Below, piece after piece: positions 33,084 through 42,261 of a stretch of 64,000 bases of DNA. Positions within the stretch are counted from its first letter, which is position 1, and each line of letters begins with the position of its first letter. The notes under the pieces were generated by a model, which was not told the origin of the DNA, searched no databases, and saw only the letters and a list, made by a program, of their open reading frames with translations. This stretch comes from Bacillus sp. NP157 (GTDB lineage: Bacteria; Pseudomonadota; Gammaproteobacteria; Xanthomonadales; Rhodanobacteraceae), in assembly GCA_018889975.1 (NCBI GenBank), contig CP076546.1, positions 3,844,001 to 3,908,000 of the forward strand. The letters are read 5' to 3'. Position numbers and translations under genes: made by a program.

Positions 33084-35866
33084 AGGGGGGCGGTCAGGGT
33101 CTTCTTGCCTTTGGGTAGCTGGATGTCGCCGCTGGGTAGCGACAGCACCAAACCACCCGGTGGATCGATCGGCTGGGTGATGGTGAGCACGGCCTTGCCG
33201 CCCTTCGCCTTCAGCGTGTAGCCGAGTCGGCCGTAGGGCGTGCGCAGGTCGCGCACCGCGATGCCGTCGCCGTCGAGCCACGTGGGTTGTACGCCGGCGG
33301 CGAGGACCATGGCCTGGTCTTCGTCGCGGTCGTAGGCGAACAGGTCGAGCGCCGAGCGCACGTAGTCCGATGCGATCCACGCGTGCGGCATGTCGCCGAC
33401 GAAGCGCGGCTTGCGCGGGTCGTGGCCGACCACTTCGGCCCACTGGTTCCAGGCGGCCGGGCGGCGATCGGCGAAGAAGAAGGCGATCAGGCCGTTCACC
33501 CGGTCACGCCAGCCGAGGCGGACGAAGGTCGCTATCGTGCGCAATTCGTAGGGCGTGTAGTCCTCCCACGCGAGCTTGCCGTCGCGGCGGTCCACGAAGG
33601 CCTGCCAGTATTTCTCGAACGTGCCTTCGACCAGCGCCTTTGGCAGGCGCGAGCCTTCGCCACCCGGCGATAGTGCGATGGTGGTCGACGTCGCATCGAA
33701 GTCGCCCAGTTCGGCAGAACCCGGGATGAAGTCCAGGCCCTTCGCCTTCACTGCCGCGTCGATCGACGCATGCAGGTCGGTGCGGAACGCATCGCGTGAG
33801 GCGCCGTACTTCGTGGCGTCGTCCGCATGCCCGAGCGCGGTGGCCAGGTCGGCGGCGTCTTCGTAACCCTTCAGTGCCCAGAAGTCGTCCCAATATGAAT
33901 GCATCGGCTTGGCCGAATAGCCTTCGTGGCTGATCGATGCGGGCATCAGGCCGTACAGTGCGCGATCGGCGCCTTGCAGGCGCGCCGGCTGGCGCTCGCT
34001 CTCGCGCAGCGTGTCCATGTAATCGGCCGCCTTGCGTACGTGCGGATACAGCGCCTCGACCGTCGCGCGGTCATGCGTGTAACGCCACAGCTCGGCCACG
34101 CTGAAGACCAGCTCACCATGGCTGTCGTTTTCCGGCACGGGATCCGAACCACGCGCATCCACGCAGCAAGGCACCTTGCCGTTGCTGAACTGGTGTGGCG
34201 CATACCAGGTGATGAATTCGCGCGCGACATCGTCATGGCCCGTGCGCAGCAGGCCCTCGAGCATCATCGCGCCATCGCGTACCCACGTCCGCGAATACGA
34301 ACGCGTGCCCGGCTGCAAGGCCGGACCATCGCGTGAAATCAGGATCTGCGCGACGCCACTCTTCATCGTGTCGACGATCGGTTGCGCGACCGACGGCACG
34401 CGCACATCGACGCGATTGAGCTTCTCGCGCCACAGCGCGGCGACGGCATCCGCATGCTCACCCAGCCACGCCGAAGCGTCCGCCGGCATCGCGACGGCAT
34501 CGTCCTGCTTCACCGGCACGACGAGGCCGAGGTCCACGTGCCCATGCGCCGGCACATGCACCGTGTAAACCAACGCCCCCTGCGCAAACCCCGATTCATC
34601 CACCAATCCAGCCGCCGCACCCGCACCCCCTGTAGGAGCGGGCCCGCCCGCGACATCTTTTAGCGAAAGCACGCCAATCCCCTCACCCCCCTCAACCCGC
34701 TCCACCAACATCTTCGGCAGGTTAGCCGACCCAATCACCCCGTCGGTCTTCTGCAGGGGAACGATCTTCCGATCCCCGTTCACCACCAGCGCCTTGCCAT
34801 CCCACGCCAGCTTGCGGATCGAAGCGATCCCACCCGGTGCATTGAGGAACTGCGTCGGCGGATTCACCTGGAACGGCCGTGCCGCCAGCATCAGGGTGAC
34901 GTCACGCGCTGCCGCGCCGTCATTGCCCACCCGGTACGACAAAACGAGCTCCGATGAGCCGGGCTCCCCTTGCGCGAAGGCCGTGGTCGTCAACGACAGC
35001 TCGCCCTTCTGCCACGCCACCGACGGCATCGGCAGGTAACGATCGCGCAGCGACTGCGTCGTGGTGACATCGGCCCACGTGACCAGCTTGCCGCCATCGA
35101 GCAGGAAGGGTTCGATGGAAAAACCGCCCCGAACGACTTCGACGGCGCCATCTTCGGAAATCAGCGCCGAATCACGGCTGCCGCCGTCCACGCCGACGAT
35201 GGTCCAGTACGACTGCTCGCCGGAGAAGCCGCGCGGATACAGGCCGCGACGGACCGCCTTCGCGCGCTGCTCGAACACGGCGTTCGGCGTCGGCGGCGGC
35301 ACGGGCACGGCTTCGGGCTTGCGTGGCACCAGGCGGAGGTTGTCGAAGCAGACCTCACCCTTGTCCGGGCCCATGCCTGGCTGCGCTTCCTTGTAGACCA
35401 TGAACTCGACCTCGCGCGTGTGGCGCAGGGTGCGGTCCTTGATCGGGCCCCAGGCAAACTCGACCTGGCGGCTGCTTGCGTCGATCGACTGCCATTGCGC
35501 CGACGGTACGAAGCCGGGCTTCTGGTACCACCACACGTTGTCACCGCTGTCGTCGATCAGTTTCAGCTGCAGCGTGTTCGCCGGCATGTCGCCGCGCACG
35601 TCGAAGCTCAGCGCGAAGCCATCGGGGAAATCGATCGGCAGCGTCTTGCGGATCGACGCGGCACCGGAGACACCGTTGAAATTGAACGCCAGGCAGACCG
35701 ACTGGCCGTTCTTGCCGGGCGCGGCATGCAGCGACGCGGAGACATCGTCGGTGTGGGTGGCTTGCCAGCCGGTGGTGGTGTCCAGGCCGTCGAGGGTCGC
35801 GGCGTGGGTCGCGCCACCCATGAGAAGCAACGCAATGCCCAGGAACAATGCACAGCTCTGGGACAA
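33080..35866 (-). CDS. Putative secreted (alpha/alpha)6-barrel glycoside hydrolase
   Basis: About 928 residues from a TTG at 35866 that keeps the hydrophobic signal ALFLGIALLLMGGATHA; the exact start is uncertain because the frame continues upstream through a REP element. Residues after the signal form a jelly-roll, carbohydrate-binding-like domain (LDGLDTTTGWQATHTDDVS...GFALSFDVRGDMP). Then come a beta-rich linker domain and a C-terminal six-hairpin region with SRTWVRDGAMMLEGLLRTG, GLMPASISHEGYS and WNQWAEVVGHD, resembling glucoamylase/GH63/GH78-type enzymes. Last gene of the minus-strand glycan operon, so probably an exo- or debranching enzyme on the same substrate as GH144. The precise family could not be fixed. 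Confidence 0.75.
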   Translation of the reverse strand: MSQSCALFLGIALLLMGGATHAATLDGLDTTTGWQATHTDDVSASLHAAPGKNGQSVCLAFNFNGVSGAASIRKTLPIDFPDGFALSFDVRGDMPANTLQLKLIDDSGDNVWWYQKPGFVPSAQWQSIDASSRQVEFAWGPIKDRTLRHTREVEFMVYKEAQPGMGPDKGEVCFDNLRLVPRKPEAVPVPPPTPNAVFEQRAKAVRRGLYPRGFSGEQSYWTIVGVDGGSRDSALISEDGAVEVVRGGFSIEPFLLDGGKLVTWADVTTTQSLRDRYLPMPSVAWQKGELSLTTTAFAQGEPGSSELVLSYRVGNDGAAARDVTLMLAARPFQVNPPTQFLNAPGGIASIRKLAWDGKALVVNGDRKIVPLQKTDGVIGSANLPKMLVERVEGGEGIGVLSLKDVAGGPAPTGGAGAAAGLVDESGFAQGALVYTVHVPAHGHVDLGLVVPVKQDDAVAMPADASAWLGEHADAVAALWREKLNRVDVRVPSVAQPIVDTMKSGVAQILISRDGPALQPGTRSYSRTWVRDGAMMLEGLLRTGHDDVAREFITWYAPHQFSNGKVPCCVDARGSDPVPENDSHGELVFSVAELWRYTHDRATVEALYPHVRKAADYMDTLRESERQPARLQGADRALYGLMPASISHEGYSAKPMHSYWDDFWALKGYEDAADLATALGHADDATKYGASRDAFRTDLHASIDAAVKAKGLDFIPGSAELGDFDATSTTIALSPGGEGSRLPKALVEGTFEKYWQAFVDRRDGKLAWEDYTPYELRTIATFVRLGWRDRVNGLIAFFFADRRPAAWNQWAEVVGHDPRKPRFVGDMPHAWIASDYVRSALDLFAYDRDEDQAMVLAAGVQPTWLDGDGIAVRDLRTPYGRLGYTLKAKGGKAVLTITQPIDPPGGLVLSLPSGDIQLPKGKKTLTAPL
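34632..34653 (+). repeat. REP-like sequence inside the glycosidase coding region
   Basis: GTAGGAGCGGGCCCGCCCGC and the next two bases match the REP head and palindromic layout, with CG pairs changed. It encodes a Gly/Ala/Pro-rich insertion (AGGPAPTGGAGAAAG) at a predicted loop of the glycosidase. Confidence 0.65.
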
Positions 35867-35877
35867 CGCAAACCCGT

Positions 35878-35970
35878 GTAGGAGCGCGCCTGCGCGCGAA
35901 CGATTTTCGCGCTGTACAGCAGGCCGTGAAGCGCCCTTCAAAAAGATGTCGCGCGCAGGCGCGCTCCTAC
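35878..35970. repeat. REP pair (BIME) between glycosidase and permease genes
   Basis: Perfect REP at 35878-35899 and inverted copy at 35949-35970, with a spacer that can form an imperfect hairpin. It lies inside the operon, between permease and glycosidase, and could reduce expression of the latter or protect the upstream mRNA. Confidence 0.88.
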
Positions 35971-35990
35971 GGGGGGTGTACGGCATGGGA

Positions 35991-36812
35991 TCAACCTTTG
36001 ACGCTGCCCAGCAGCAGGCCTTCGAGGTAGTAACGTTGCAGCGCGAGGAACAGCACCAGCACGGGCAGGATGGTGACGACCGAACCGGCCATCATCAACT
36101 CACTGTCCTGCACGTGTTCGCGTGACAGCGAGGCCAGTGCGATGGGCAGGGTGTAATGCTCCTGCCCGGTCAACGCGATCAGCGGCCACATGAAGTCGTT
36201 CCACGCGGCAAGGAAGGTGAAGATCGCCAGCGTCACCATGATCGGCTTCAGCAGCGGCATCACGATGGTGGCGAAGATGCGGAACTCGCCCGCGCCGTCG
36301 ATCCGCGCGGCTTCCATCAGGTCGTCCGGGATGCCGCTGGCATACTGGCGCACGAGGAAGATGCCGAAGATCGTCGCCAGCGCCGGCACGATGATCGCGC
36401 CGTAGGTGTTGACCAGGCCCATGTACTTCAGCAGCAGGAACAACGGCAGCATCGCCACCTGCGCGGGGATGACCAGCGCGCCGAGCAGCACCTGGAAAAG
36501 CCGTGCGCGCCCCTTGAACTCGAGCTTCGCGAACGCGTAGCCCGCCATCAGGTTGAACGCCAGCGAGACCAGCGTGATCACGGTGGAGATCAGCAGGCTG
36601 TTAAACAGGTAGCGGCCCATGCCCGCGTTCATGAACAGCTCGCGGTAGTTCGCCAGCGTCGCGTGCGTCGGCAGCACGGGCGGCGGCAGCGCGCTCGCCT
36701 CGCCCTGGGTCATGAACGATACGGAGACCATGTACAGCAGCGGCGCGATCGCGATGATCGACGCGGCGATGAGCAGGCCGTTGATGACGGCCTTGGCGAT
36801 GCGCGGGCTCAT
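35991..36812 (-). CDS. Carbohydrate ABC transporter permease (MalG type)
   Basis: 273 residues, six hydrophobic helices. The EAA loop EAARIDGAGEFRIFATIVMPLLKP is typical of the MalG/UgpE side of CUT1 transporters. ATGA overlap with the upstream permease gene shows coupling. Second inner-membrane half of the glycan oligosaccharide transporter. Confidence 0.94.
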   Translation of the reverse strand: MSPRIAKAVINGLLIAASIIAIAPLLYMVSVSFMTQGEASALPPPVLPTHATLANYRELFMNAGMGRYLFNSLLISTVITLVSLAFNLMAGYAFAKLEFKGRARLFQVLLGALVIPAQVAMLPLFLLLKYMGLVNTYGAIIVPALATIFGIFLVRQYASGIPDDLMEAARIDGAGEFRIFATIVMPLLKPIMVTLAIFTFLAAWNDFMWPLIALTGQEHYTLPIALASLSREHVQDSELMMAGSVVTILPVLVLFLALQRYYLEGLLLGSVKG

Positions 36813-37687
36813 GCCGGCTCTCCCCGCTTCGACAGGCGAAGCATCGTGGCGGTGACGGCGAACATGATGACGAACAGGATGAAGGCGACGGCGGAGGCCG
36901 AGCCGAGGTTCCACCACTTGAAGCCTTCCTCGTACATCAGGTACAGCACCGACGTCGTGCTCTGCAGCGGGCCGCCCTCGGTCATGACGTAGGGTTCGGC
37001 GAACAGCTGGAAGTAACCCGACACCGTGAGGATGCTCACCATCAGCATCGTCGGCCGGAGCATGGGCAGGGTGATATGGCGGAACTGCGCCCACGAGGAC
37101 GCGCCATCGATGCGCGCCGCCTCGTAAAGGTCGGCGGGAATCGCCTGCAGGCCAGCCATGAAGATGATCATGTTGTAGCCGAAGTTCTTCCACACCGCGA
37201 ACAGGATGATCGTCGGCATCGCCCAATGCGGATCGCCGAGCCAGTCCACCGTGGGCAGGCCGAGCGAACCCAGCGAATAGTTGACCAGGCCGTACTTGGT
37301 GTTGAACAGGTAACGCCAGATCACCGCAACGGCGACGACCGTGGTCACCACCGGGGCGAACAACGCCGTGCGGAAGAAGGGCTTGAACCGCGCCAGCGGC
37401 GAATTCAGCAGCATGGCCGCGCCCAGCGAGGCCATCAGCGACAGCGGCACGCCGACGACGACGAAGTACACGGTGTGGCCGAGCGCCGACCAGAACAGCG
37501 GACGCTGCAGCAGCGCCCAGTAGTTCTGCAGCGCGACGAAACGCAGGTTGCGGATGTCGGCCAGCGCGTAGAGGTCATAGTCGGTGACCGACAGCACCAG
37601 CGCGGCGACCACCGGCAGCAGGAAGAACAGGCCGAGGATGATCATCGCGGGGGTGATGAACAGCCACGCGGCGCGGGATGTGTTCAT
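36809..37687 (-). CDS. Carbohydrate ABC transporter permease (MalF type)
   Basis: 292 residues, six helices, with EAARIDGASSWAQFRHITLPMLRP as EAA loop. Start set at MNTSRAAWLF, overlapping the binding-protein stop by ATGA. No ATPase gene is in the locus, so a shared UgpC/MsmK-like ATPase elsewhere is expected. Confidence 0.94.
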   Translation of the reverse strand: MNTSRAAWLFITPAMIILGLFFLLPVVAALVLSVTDYDLYALADIRNLRFVALQNYWALLQRPLFWSALGHTVYFVVVGVPLSLMASLGAAMLLNSPLARFKPFFRTALFAPVVTTVVAVAVIWRYLFNTKYGLVNYSLGSLGLPTVDWLGDPHWAMPTIILFAVWKNFGYNMIIFMAGLQAIPADLYEAARIDGASSWAQFRHITLPMLRPTMLMVSILTVSGYFQLFAEPYVMTEGGPLQSTTSVLYLMYEEGFKWWNLGSASAVAFILFVIMFAVTATMLRLSKRGEPA

Positions 37688-38970
37688 GGCGTTGCCTTGT
37701 GGCCGTGGTCGAGCATCCAGCGGCGCTTTTCGAGGAGGCGGTCGGCGCGGCGGTCGATCTCTTCCGCGGCCTGGTCGATCGTGAGGTCGCCGTGCGCGGC
37801 TTGCGCGGCGACCAGCTGCATCTCGGTGACGATGCGTTCCCACTCCGCCACCGGCGGCGTCGGCTTCACCCGCTCGAGCTGGTCACGGAACGCCAGCGCC
37901 TTGTCGTCGTCGCGCAGCGCCGGGGCCTGCCACGAGGAACGACGCGGCGGCATGTCGCCGAGGATCTGGTAGAAACGGTCCTGGATCTCGGGACGCGAGA
38001 GGAATTCGATCAGCGCCCACGCATCGTCCTTGTGCTTCGACGCGCGGTAGATCACCAGGCTGGAGCCGCCCGCATTCGACGCACCGGGACCATCGGGGCC
38101 CGGCAGCGGCGTGGTGCCCCAGTCGCCCTGCTGTTCCGGCGGCAGGCGCTTGCGGAATTCGCCGATGTTCCACGGCCCGGACAGGTAGAACCCGTAGAAG
38201 CCCTGGCCGAACGCCGCCCACGGATTGCCGATGCCGACGTTGGTCATCATCGGCGCCTGCTGGTCCTTGAACAGCGAGACGTAGAACGCCAGCGCCTTCT
38301 TGAAGCCGGCGCTGCGGAAATTGCCGTAGCGGCCGTCGTCGCGCAGCAAGGGGTCCGGCTGCTGCAGGGCCAGCGCGAGCAGCTGTTCGAACTCGTTGGT
38401 CGGCAAGAGAACGCCATAGGCCTTGCCCCGCGGCTGGGCCATCTTCGCCATCATCGCCTGCCACTCCGCCCAGTCCTTCGGCGGGTGGTCGTAGCCGAGC
38501 TTCGCCAGCATGTCCTTGCGATAGAACAGCAGGCGCGTGTCGACGTACCAGGGCACGCCATACAGCGTGCCGTCGATGACGTTGGTCGACCAGATCGCCG
38601 GGAAGTAGTCCTTGCGGTCGACCACCTTCGACGCATTCACCCGTGAATCCAGCGGTTCCAGCGCGCCGAGCGCCACCATCTCCGGGATCCACGTATTACC
38701 CAGCTGGGTGATGTCCGGCGTGGAATCGCCGGCGTAGGCGGTCAGCAGCTTCTGGTGCGCCGCCGTCAGCGGCAGCTGCTGCACCACCACGTGCACGCCC
38801 GGGTGCTCGCGTTCGAACTCGGGCAGCAGCTTCTGCACGGCTTCGCCTTCGCGGCCGATCGTCCACAGCTGCAGTTCGCGCGAACCGTTCTCCGGTTGCG
38901 CGCACGAGGCCAGCGCCGCGCCGGCGAAGGCCAGCGCGACGGCAACGCGAATACGACGGGCGGCGCGCAT
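37684..38970 (-). CDS. Extracellular sugar-binding lipoprotein (CUT1 ABC transporter)
   Basis: 428 residues. Lipoprotein signal ending LASC (Cys23). The family-1 binding-protein sequence includes LLTAYAGDSTPDITQLGNTWIPE, LYGVPWYVDTRLLFYRKDML and AAFGQGFYGFYLSGPWNIGEF. Probably binds the oligosaccharides released by the GH144 enzyme. Start overlaps the GH144 stop (TGATG). Followed by two permeases. Confidence 0.93.
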   Translation of the reverse strand: MRAARRIRVAVALAFAGAALASCAQPENGSRELQLWTIGREGEAVQKLLPEFEREHPGVHVVVQQLPLTAAHQKLLTAYAGDSTPDITQLGNTWIPEMVALGALEPLDSRVNASKVVDRKDYFPAIWSTNVIDGTLYGVPWYVDTRLLFYRKDMLAKLGYDHPPKDWAEWQAMMAKMAQPRGKAYGVLLPTNEFEQLLALALQQPDPLLRDDGRYGNFRSAGFKKALAFYVSLFKDQQAPMMTNVGIGNPWAAFGQGFYGFYLSGPWNIGEFRKRLPPEQQGDWGTTPLPGPDGPGASNAGGSSLVIYRASKHKDDAWALIEFLSRPEIQDRFYQILGDMPPRRSSWQAPALRDDDKALAFRDQLERVKPTPPVAEWERIVTEMQLVAAQAAHGDLTIDQAAEEIDRRADRLLEKRRWMLDHGHKATP

Positions 38971-40457
38971 CACCACAGGGTGGAAGCCGTCTCGGCGTCG
39001 AGCCAGCCACCAGTGAAGCCGGCGCGCTGCAGGCCCTTGCGGACATACGGGTTCTTCTTCATCACGTTCCAGACGAACTCGCTGCGGTAGTTCTCGATCA
39101 TCAGCACGATCGGGCCCTGGTCGATGCCCAGGTGCACGGTATCGGCCCAACCGAAGCCCGGCACCAGCTGGCCGGTACGCAGGTCGGTGCGCGTATCGAA
39201 GCTGAGGTTGAACGCGTCGACGAAGCCGTACTTGGTGAAGATGTACTTGCCGTACTTCTTCTTCATCTCTTCCAGCGCCGGGATCACGATTTCCGGGGCG
39301 AAGGCGATCGAACCACCGGCCGCGGTCGGCACGATGGTGCCGTCGTCGGAGATGTAGTCCAGGCCGGCGCCGCGCGCCGTATAGCCCTGGAACGTGCGTT
39401 CCTTGTCGCCCTGCTTGATGATCAGGCCGCCGGGGCCGTTGCTGGCGGTGAGGCCCCATGTGTTCTTGTCGTAACCCTTCCAGCCGCCGGGGTTAGCGAT
39501 GGCATAGGCCTGCTGCGAATACGTGGCGCGACGGCTGTTCTCGAAATAGTCCAGGCCCTTCTCGCGGTTCCACGCATCCTTGATGCCGCGGAAATCGACC
39601 CACGCATGGCTGTACTGGTGGCCGAACATCGGCGCGAAGTTCAGGAAGGTCTGCCCGTGGAATTCGCCCCAGGTCCTGTCGTAGGTCTTCGTCCAGGCCT
39701 GCCATGCATCGTCGCCCAACGGGTGGGTCGGCGAGCCCAGCGCGAGGATGTAGACCAGCATGCCTTCGTTGTAGCCCTGCCAGTCGTGCGGGATGGCCTT
39801 GCCACCCGGCGTCCAGCCCATGCTGATCAGCGGCGCGTTGTGCTGCAGCCAGGTCCAGTCGACGCGACGGTAGATCTGGTCGGCGAGGTCGCGGATTTCC
39901 TTTTCCTTCGCCGTGTCGTGGTCGTAGTAGCTCTGCGCGAACAGCACGCCGCCGAGCAGCAGCGTCGTATCCACCGACGACACTTCGACCCAGCGCGCGA
40001 AGCGCTTGCCGGTCTTCATGTCGAGGAAGTGGTAGTAGAAGCCATGGAAGCCGGTGGCATCGTCTTCCGAATCGTTCTGCGCCGACTCATTGAAGAACTT
40101 CAGCGTGGCCAGCGTTCGATCCACCGCCTGCTCGCGGGTGACGTACCCACGCTCGACGCCGACGCCGTAAGCGGTGAGGCCGAAGCCCACCGACGCGATC
40201 GAAGCAAACGAGTTGGTCGGGTAATGGTCGGGGATCAGGCCGTTGTCGGGGTTGGCGCTGTCCCAGAACCACTGGAAGGTGCGCTTCTCGAGGTCAGCGA
40301 TCATCGGCGATACCGGGTGCAGGTCCTTGCCGATCGCGGCCGCCGGGGTATGTCCCTTCGCGGCTTTCTGCGCGTCGCGGGCCATGGCCATCGGTGCGGT
40401 GCAGGCCAGCAGGGCGGCCAGGGCGAGGGTCAGGCGCTTGGTGGTCGAAGCTTTCAT
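38970..40457 (-). CDS. GH144-type glucanase (glucoamylase-like domain, PF10091)
   Basis: 495 residues. Sec signal peptide (cleavage near AMAR, residue 26), then the glucoamylase-like domain: RTFQWFWDSANPDNGLIPD, VGFGLTAYGVGVERGYVTRE, GFYYHFLDM, VSSVDTTLLLGGVL, ILALGSPTHPL, YSHAWVDFRG and TASNGPGGL. These match GH144, whose characterised members are endo-beta-1,2-glucanases. First gene of a five-gene operon (this, binding protein, two permeases, large glycosidase) with a LacI-type operator upstream. Specificity for beta-1,2-glucan is inferred from family. Confidence 0.88.
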   Translation of the reverse strand: MKASTTKRLTLALAALLACTAPMAMARDAQKAAKGHTPAAAIGKDLHPVSPMIADLEKRTFQWFWDSANPDNGLIPDHYPTNSFASIASVGFGLTAYGVGVERGYVTREQAVDRTLATLKFFNESAQNDSEDDATGFHGFYYHFLDMKTGKRFARWVEVSSVDTTLLLGGVLFAQSYYDHDTAKEKEIRDLADQIYRRVDWTWLQHNAPLISMGWTPGGKAIPHDWQGYNEGMLVYILALGSPTHPLGDDAWQAWTKTYDRTWGEFHGQTFLNFAPMFGHQYSHAWVDFRGIKDAWNREKGLDYFENSRRATYSQQAYAIANPGGWKGYDKNTWGLTASNGPGGLIIKQGDKERTFQGYTARGAGLDYISDDGTIVPTAAGGSIAFAPEIVIPALEEMKKKYGKYIFTKYGFVDAFNLSFDTRTDLRTGQLVPGFGWADTVHLGIDQGPIVLMIENYRSEFVWNVMKKNPYVRKGLQRAGFTGGWLDAETASTLW

Positions 40458-40516
40458 GGGGGGAGGTCCTTGGAACTGTTTCGAGGCTAACGCGAACCGC
40501 GTGGGGACGGTGTTCG

Positions 40517-40530
40517 CGTAAACGTTTACG
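40517..40530. promoter_or_regulatory. LacI-family operator upstream of the GH144 operon
   Basis: CGTAAACGTTTACG is a perfect 14-bp palindrome with the central CG of LacI/GalR-family sites. It lies 60 bp before the GH144 start. A near-identical site precedes the lacI gene at 46575. Confidence 0.8.
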
Positions 40531-40540
40531 TCGCGAGGCC

Positions 40541-40561
40541 AGAAGAAGGCCCCGAAGGGCC
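40541..40561 (-). terminator. Intrinsic terminator of the halogenase gene
   Basis: Read on the minus strand: GGCCC, UUCG tetraloop, GGGCC, then TTCTTCT. It lies about 60 bp after the halogenase stop and before the GH144 operator, so it separates the two transcription units. Confidence 0.65.
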
Positions 40562-40620
40562 CTGGTCGAAGCCAAAACCATACGGGGCGCCACCCCCGGT
40601 GTCCATGGCCGGGACAGCTT

Positions 40621-42141
40621 TCATGCGGCCACCGGCGGCGCCGCGCACTCGCGGGCGATGAATTGCTCGTGGGTCGGCATCAGGTCGACGTTTTTGGAGA
40701 CGATATCGCGCACGCTGGCGAGGAAGCGGGGCAGGTCCGCGTCCGGCATCTGGTCCACCAGCGGGTGGTAGCCGGTGGGCATGATCCCCTGGCCGACCAT
40801 CACCTGGACCCAGCTTGTCAGGGCGAACATTTCCTCAGCATTACGGAAGAAGCGGCCGCTGTGCCGGAACAGGTCGATGTTCGCCTGCAACGACTCCGGG
40901 ATCGGCATCGTGCGGCAGTGGTTCCAGAACGCGCTGTCGTCGCGCTCGGTGGCCTTGTAATGCAGCACGAGGAAGTCGCGGATCCGCTCGGCTTCGAAGC
41001 GGGCCTGCTCGTTGTAGCGGTCGACCAGCACCGGATCGATGTCACCCGTGGCCGGGAACAGCTGCAGCAGCCGCGAGATGCCCGACTGGATCATGTGGAT
41101 CGAGGTGGATTCCAGCGGCTCCATGAAGCCGCTCGACAGGCCCAGCGCCACCACGTTGCGCATCCACGCCTTGCGCCGGATACCGGTGGTGAAGCGCAAC
41201 GGACGCGGATCGGCCAGTGCCTCGCCATCGAGGTTGGCCAGCAGCGTGGCGGCCGCCTCGTCGTCGCTGATGAACCGGCTGGAGTAGACGTAGCCGTTGC
41301 CGGTGCGATGCTGCAGCGGGATCCGCCACTGCCAGCCGGCGCTGCGCGCGGTGCTACGCGTATACGGCGTCGGCGGGCCCACCTTGGCGCAGGGCACGGC
41401 CAGCGCGCGATCGCACGGCAGCCACTCGCTCCAGTCTTCGTAGCCGGCCTTGCAGGTGCCTTCGATCAACAGGCCGCGGAAGCCGCTGCAGTCGATGAAC
41501 AGATCGCCTTCCACGCGCTCGCCGTTTTCAAGGCGCACCGCGGTGACATGGCCATTGTCCGGATTGGTCTCGACCTCGCGCACCTTGCCTTCGGTACGGC
41601 GCACGCCAAGCTGTTCGGCGTACTCGCGCAGGAACCGCGCATAGAGCGCCGCGTCGAAGTGATAGGCGTAGGCGATGCTACCGAGCGGGTTGCTCGCGGG
41701 TACGTCCACCGGCGCCGGCATGAACTTGCCGCGCATCGCGGCCACGGTGTTGACCGAGTAATCGAGCAGGTCGGCAGCCTGTCCACGCAGGCGGCCTTTG
41801 ATCCAGTACTGGTGGAACGGCACCATGCCCACGTCGTGGCCCATCGTGCCAAAGCCGTGCACGTAACTGTCGCCGATGCGATTCCAGTCACGGAACTCGA
41901 TGCCCATCTTGAAGGTGCCCTGCGTGCGCGCGACGAACTGCGCTTCATTCAGGCCCAACAGCTGGTTGAACGCCTTGATATGGGGAACGGTGGCTTCACC
42001 GACCCCGACGATGCCGATCTCGTCGGATTCGACCAGGCGGATCGTCGCCTGCCGGTTCAGTGTGCGCGCAAGGGCCGAAGCAGCCATCCAGCCGGCGGTA
42101 CCGCCGCCGACGACAACGATATTCGTGATGCCAGTGCCCAT
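40621..42141 (-). CDS. Flavin-dependent tryptophan-halogenase-like protein
   Basis: 506 residues. FAD motif GGGTAGW (12-18), GEATVPHIKAFNQLLG, the catalytic-lysine segment GTFKMGIEF (Lys78, equivalent to PrnA Lys79), the halogenase signature GWQWRIPLQHRTGNGYVYS, and FMEPLESTSIHM with the conserved Glu. All key residues for halogenation are present. It follows the TonB-dependent receptor on the same strand; such pairs are common in Xanthomonadales and Caulobacter carbohydrate loci, where the natural substrate is unknown. A few homologues halogenate indole in vitro. Confidence 0.93.
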   Translation of the reverse strand: MGTGITNIVVVGGGTAGWMAASALARTLNRQATIRLVESDEIGIVGVGEATVPHIKAFNQLLGLNEAQFVARTQGTFKMGIEFRDWNRIGDSYVHGFGTMGHDVGMVPFHQYWIKGRLRGQAADLLDYSVNTVAAMRGKFMPAPVDVPASNPLGSIAYAYHFDAALYARFLREYAEQLGVRRTEGKVREVETNPDNGHVTAVRLENGERVEGDLFIDCSGFRGLLIEGTCKAGYEDWSEWLPCDRALAVPCAKVGPPTPYTRSTARSAGWQWRIPLQHRTGNGYVYSSRFISDDEAAATLLANLDGEALADPRPLRFTTGIRRKAWMRNVVALGLSSGFMEPLESTSIHMIQSGISRLLQLFPATGDIDPVLVDRYNEQARFEAERIRDFLVLHYKATERDDSAFWNHCRTMPIPESLQANIDLFRHSGRFFRNAEEMFALTSWVQVMVGQGIMPTGYHPLVDQMPDADLPRFLASVRDIVSKNVDLMPTHEQFIARECAAPPVAA

Positions 42142-42172
42142 CGCGTATGAACCGTCAGGTGGGAATAAGAAA

Positions 42173-42238
42173 GGCGCCCGCGGGGAGACTCGCGGGCGCG
42201 AAGGGGATGCATCCGGCTTTTGCCCACCGGATGCATCC
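42173..42238 (-). terminator. Two tandem stem-loops between receptor and halogenase genes
   Basis: GGATGCATCCGG (42205-42216) and CCGGATGCATCC (42227-42238) form a perfect 12-bp stem; GCGCCCGCG (42174-42182) and CGCGGGCGC (42191-42199) a 9-bp stem. On the minus strand the second stem is followed by CTTTCTTATT, so it probably terminates part of the receptor transcript and lowers halogenase expression. Confidence 0.7.
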
Positions 42239-42261
42239 GTACCACGTACGCTTTTCGAACC

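Noticed and set aside
35867-35986. N-terminal extension of the glycosidase to 35986
   Set aside because: Would read through both REPs of a BIME and place the signal peptide internally.
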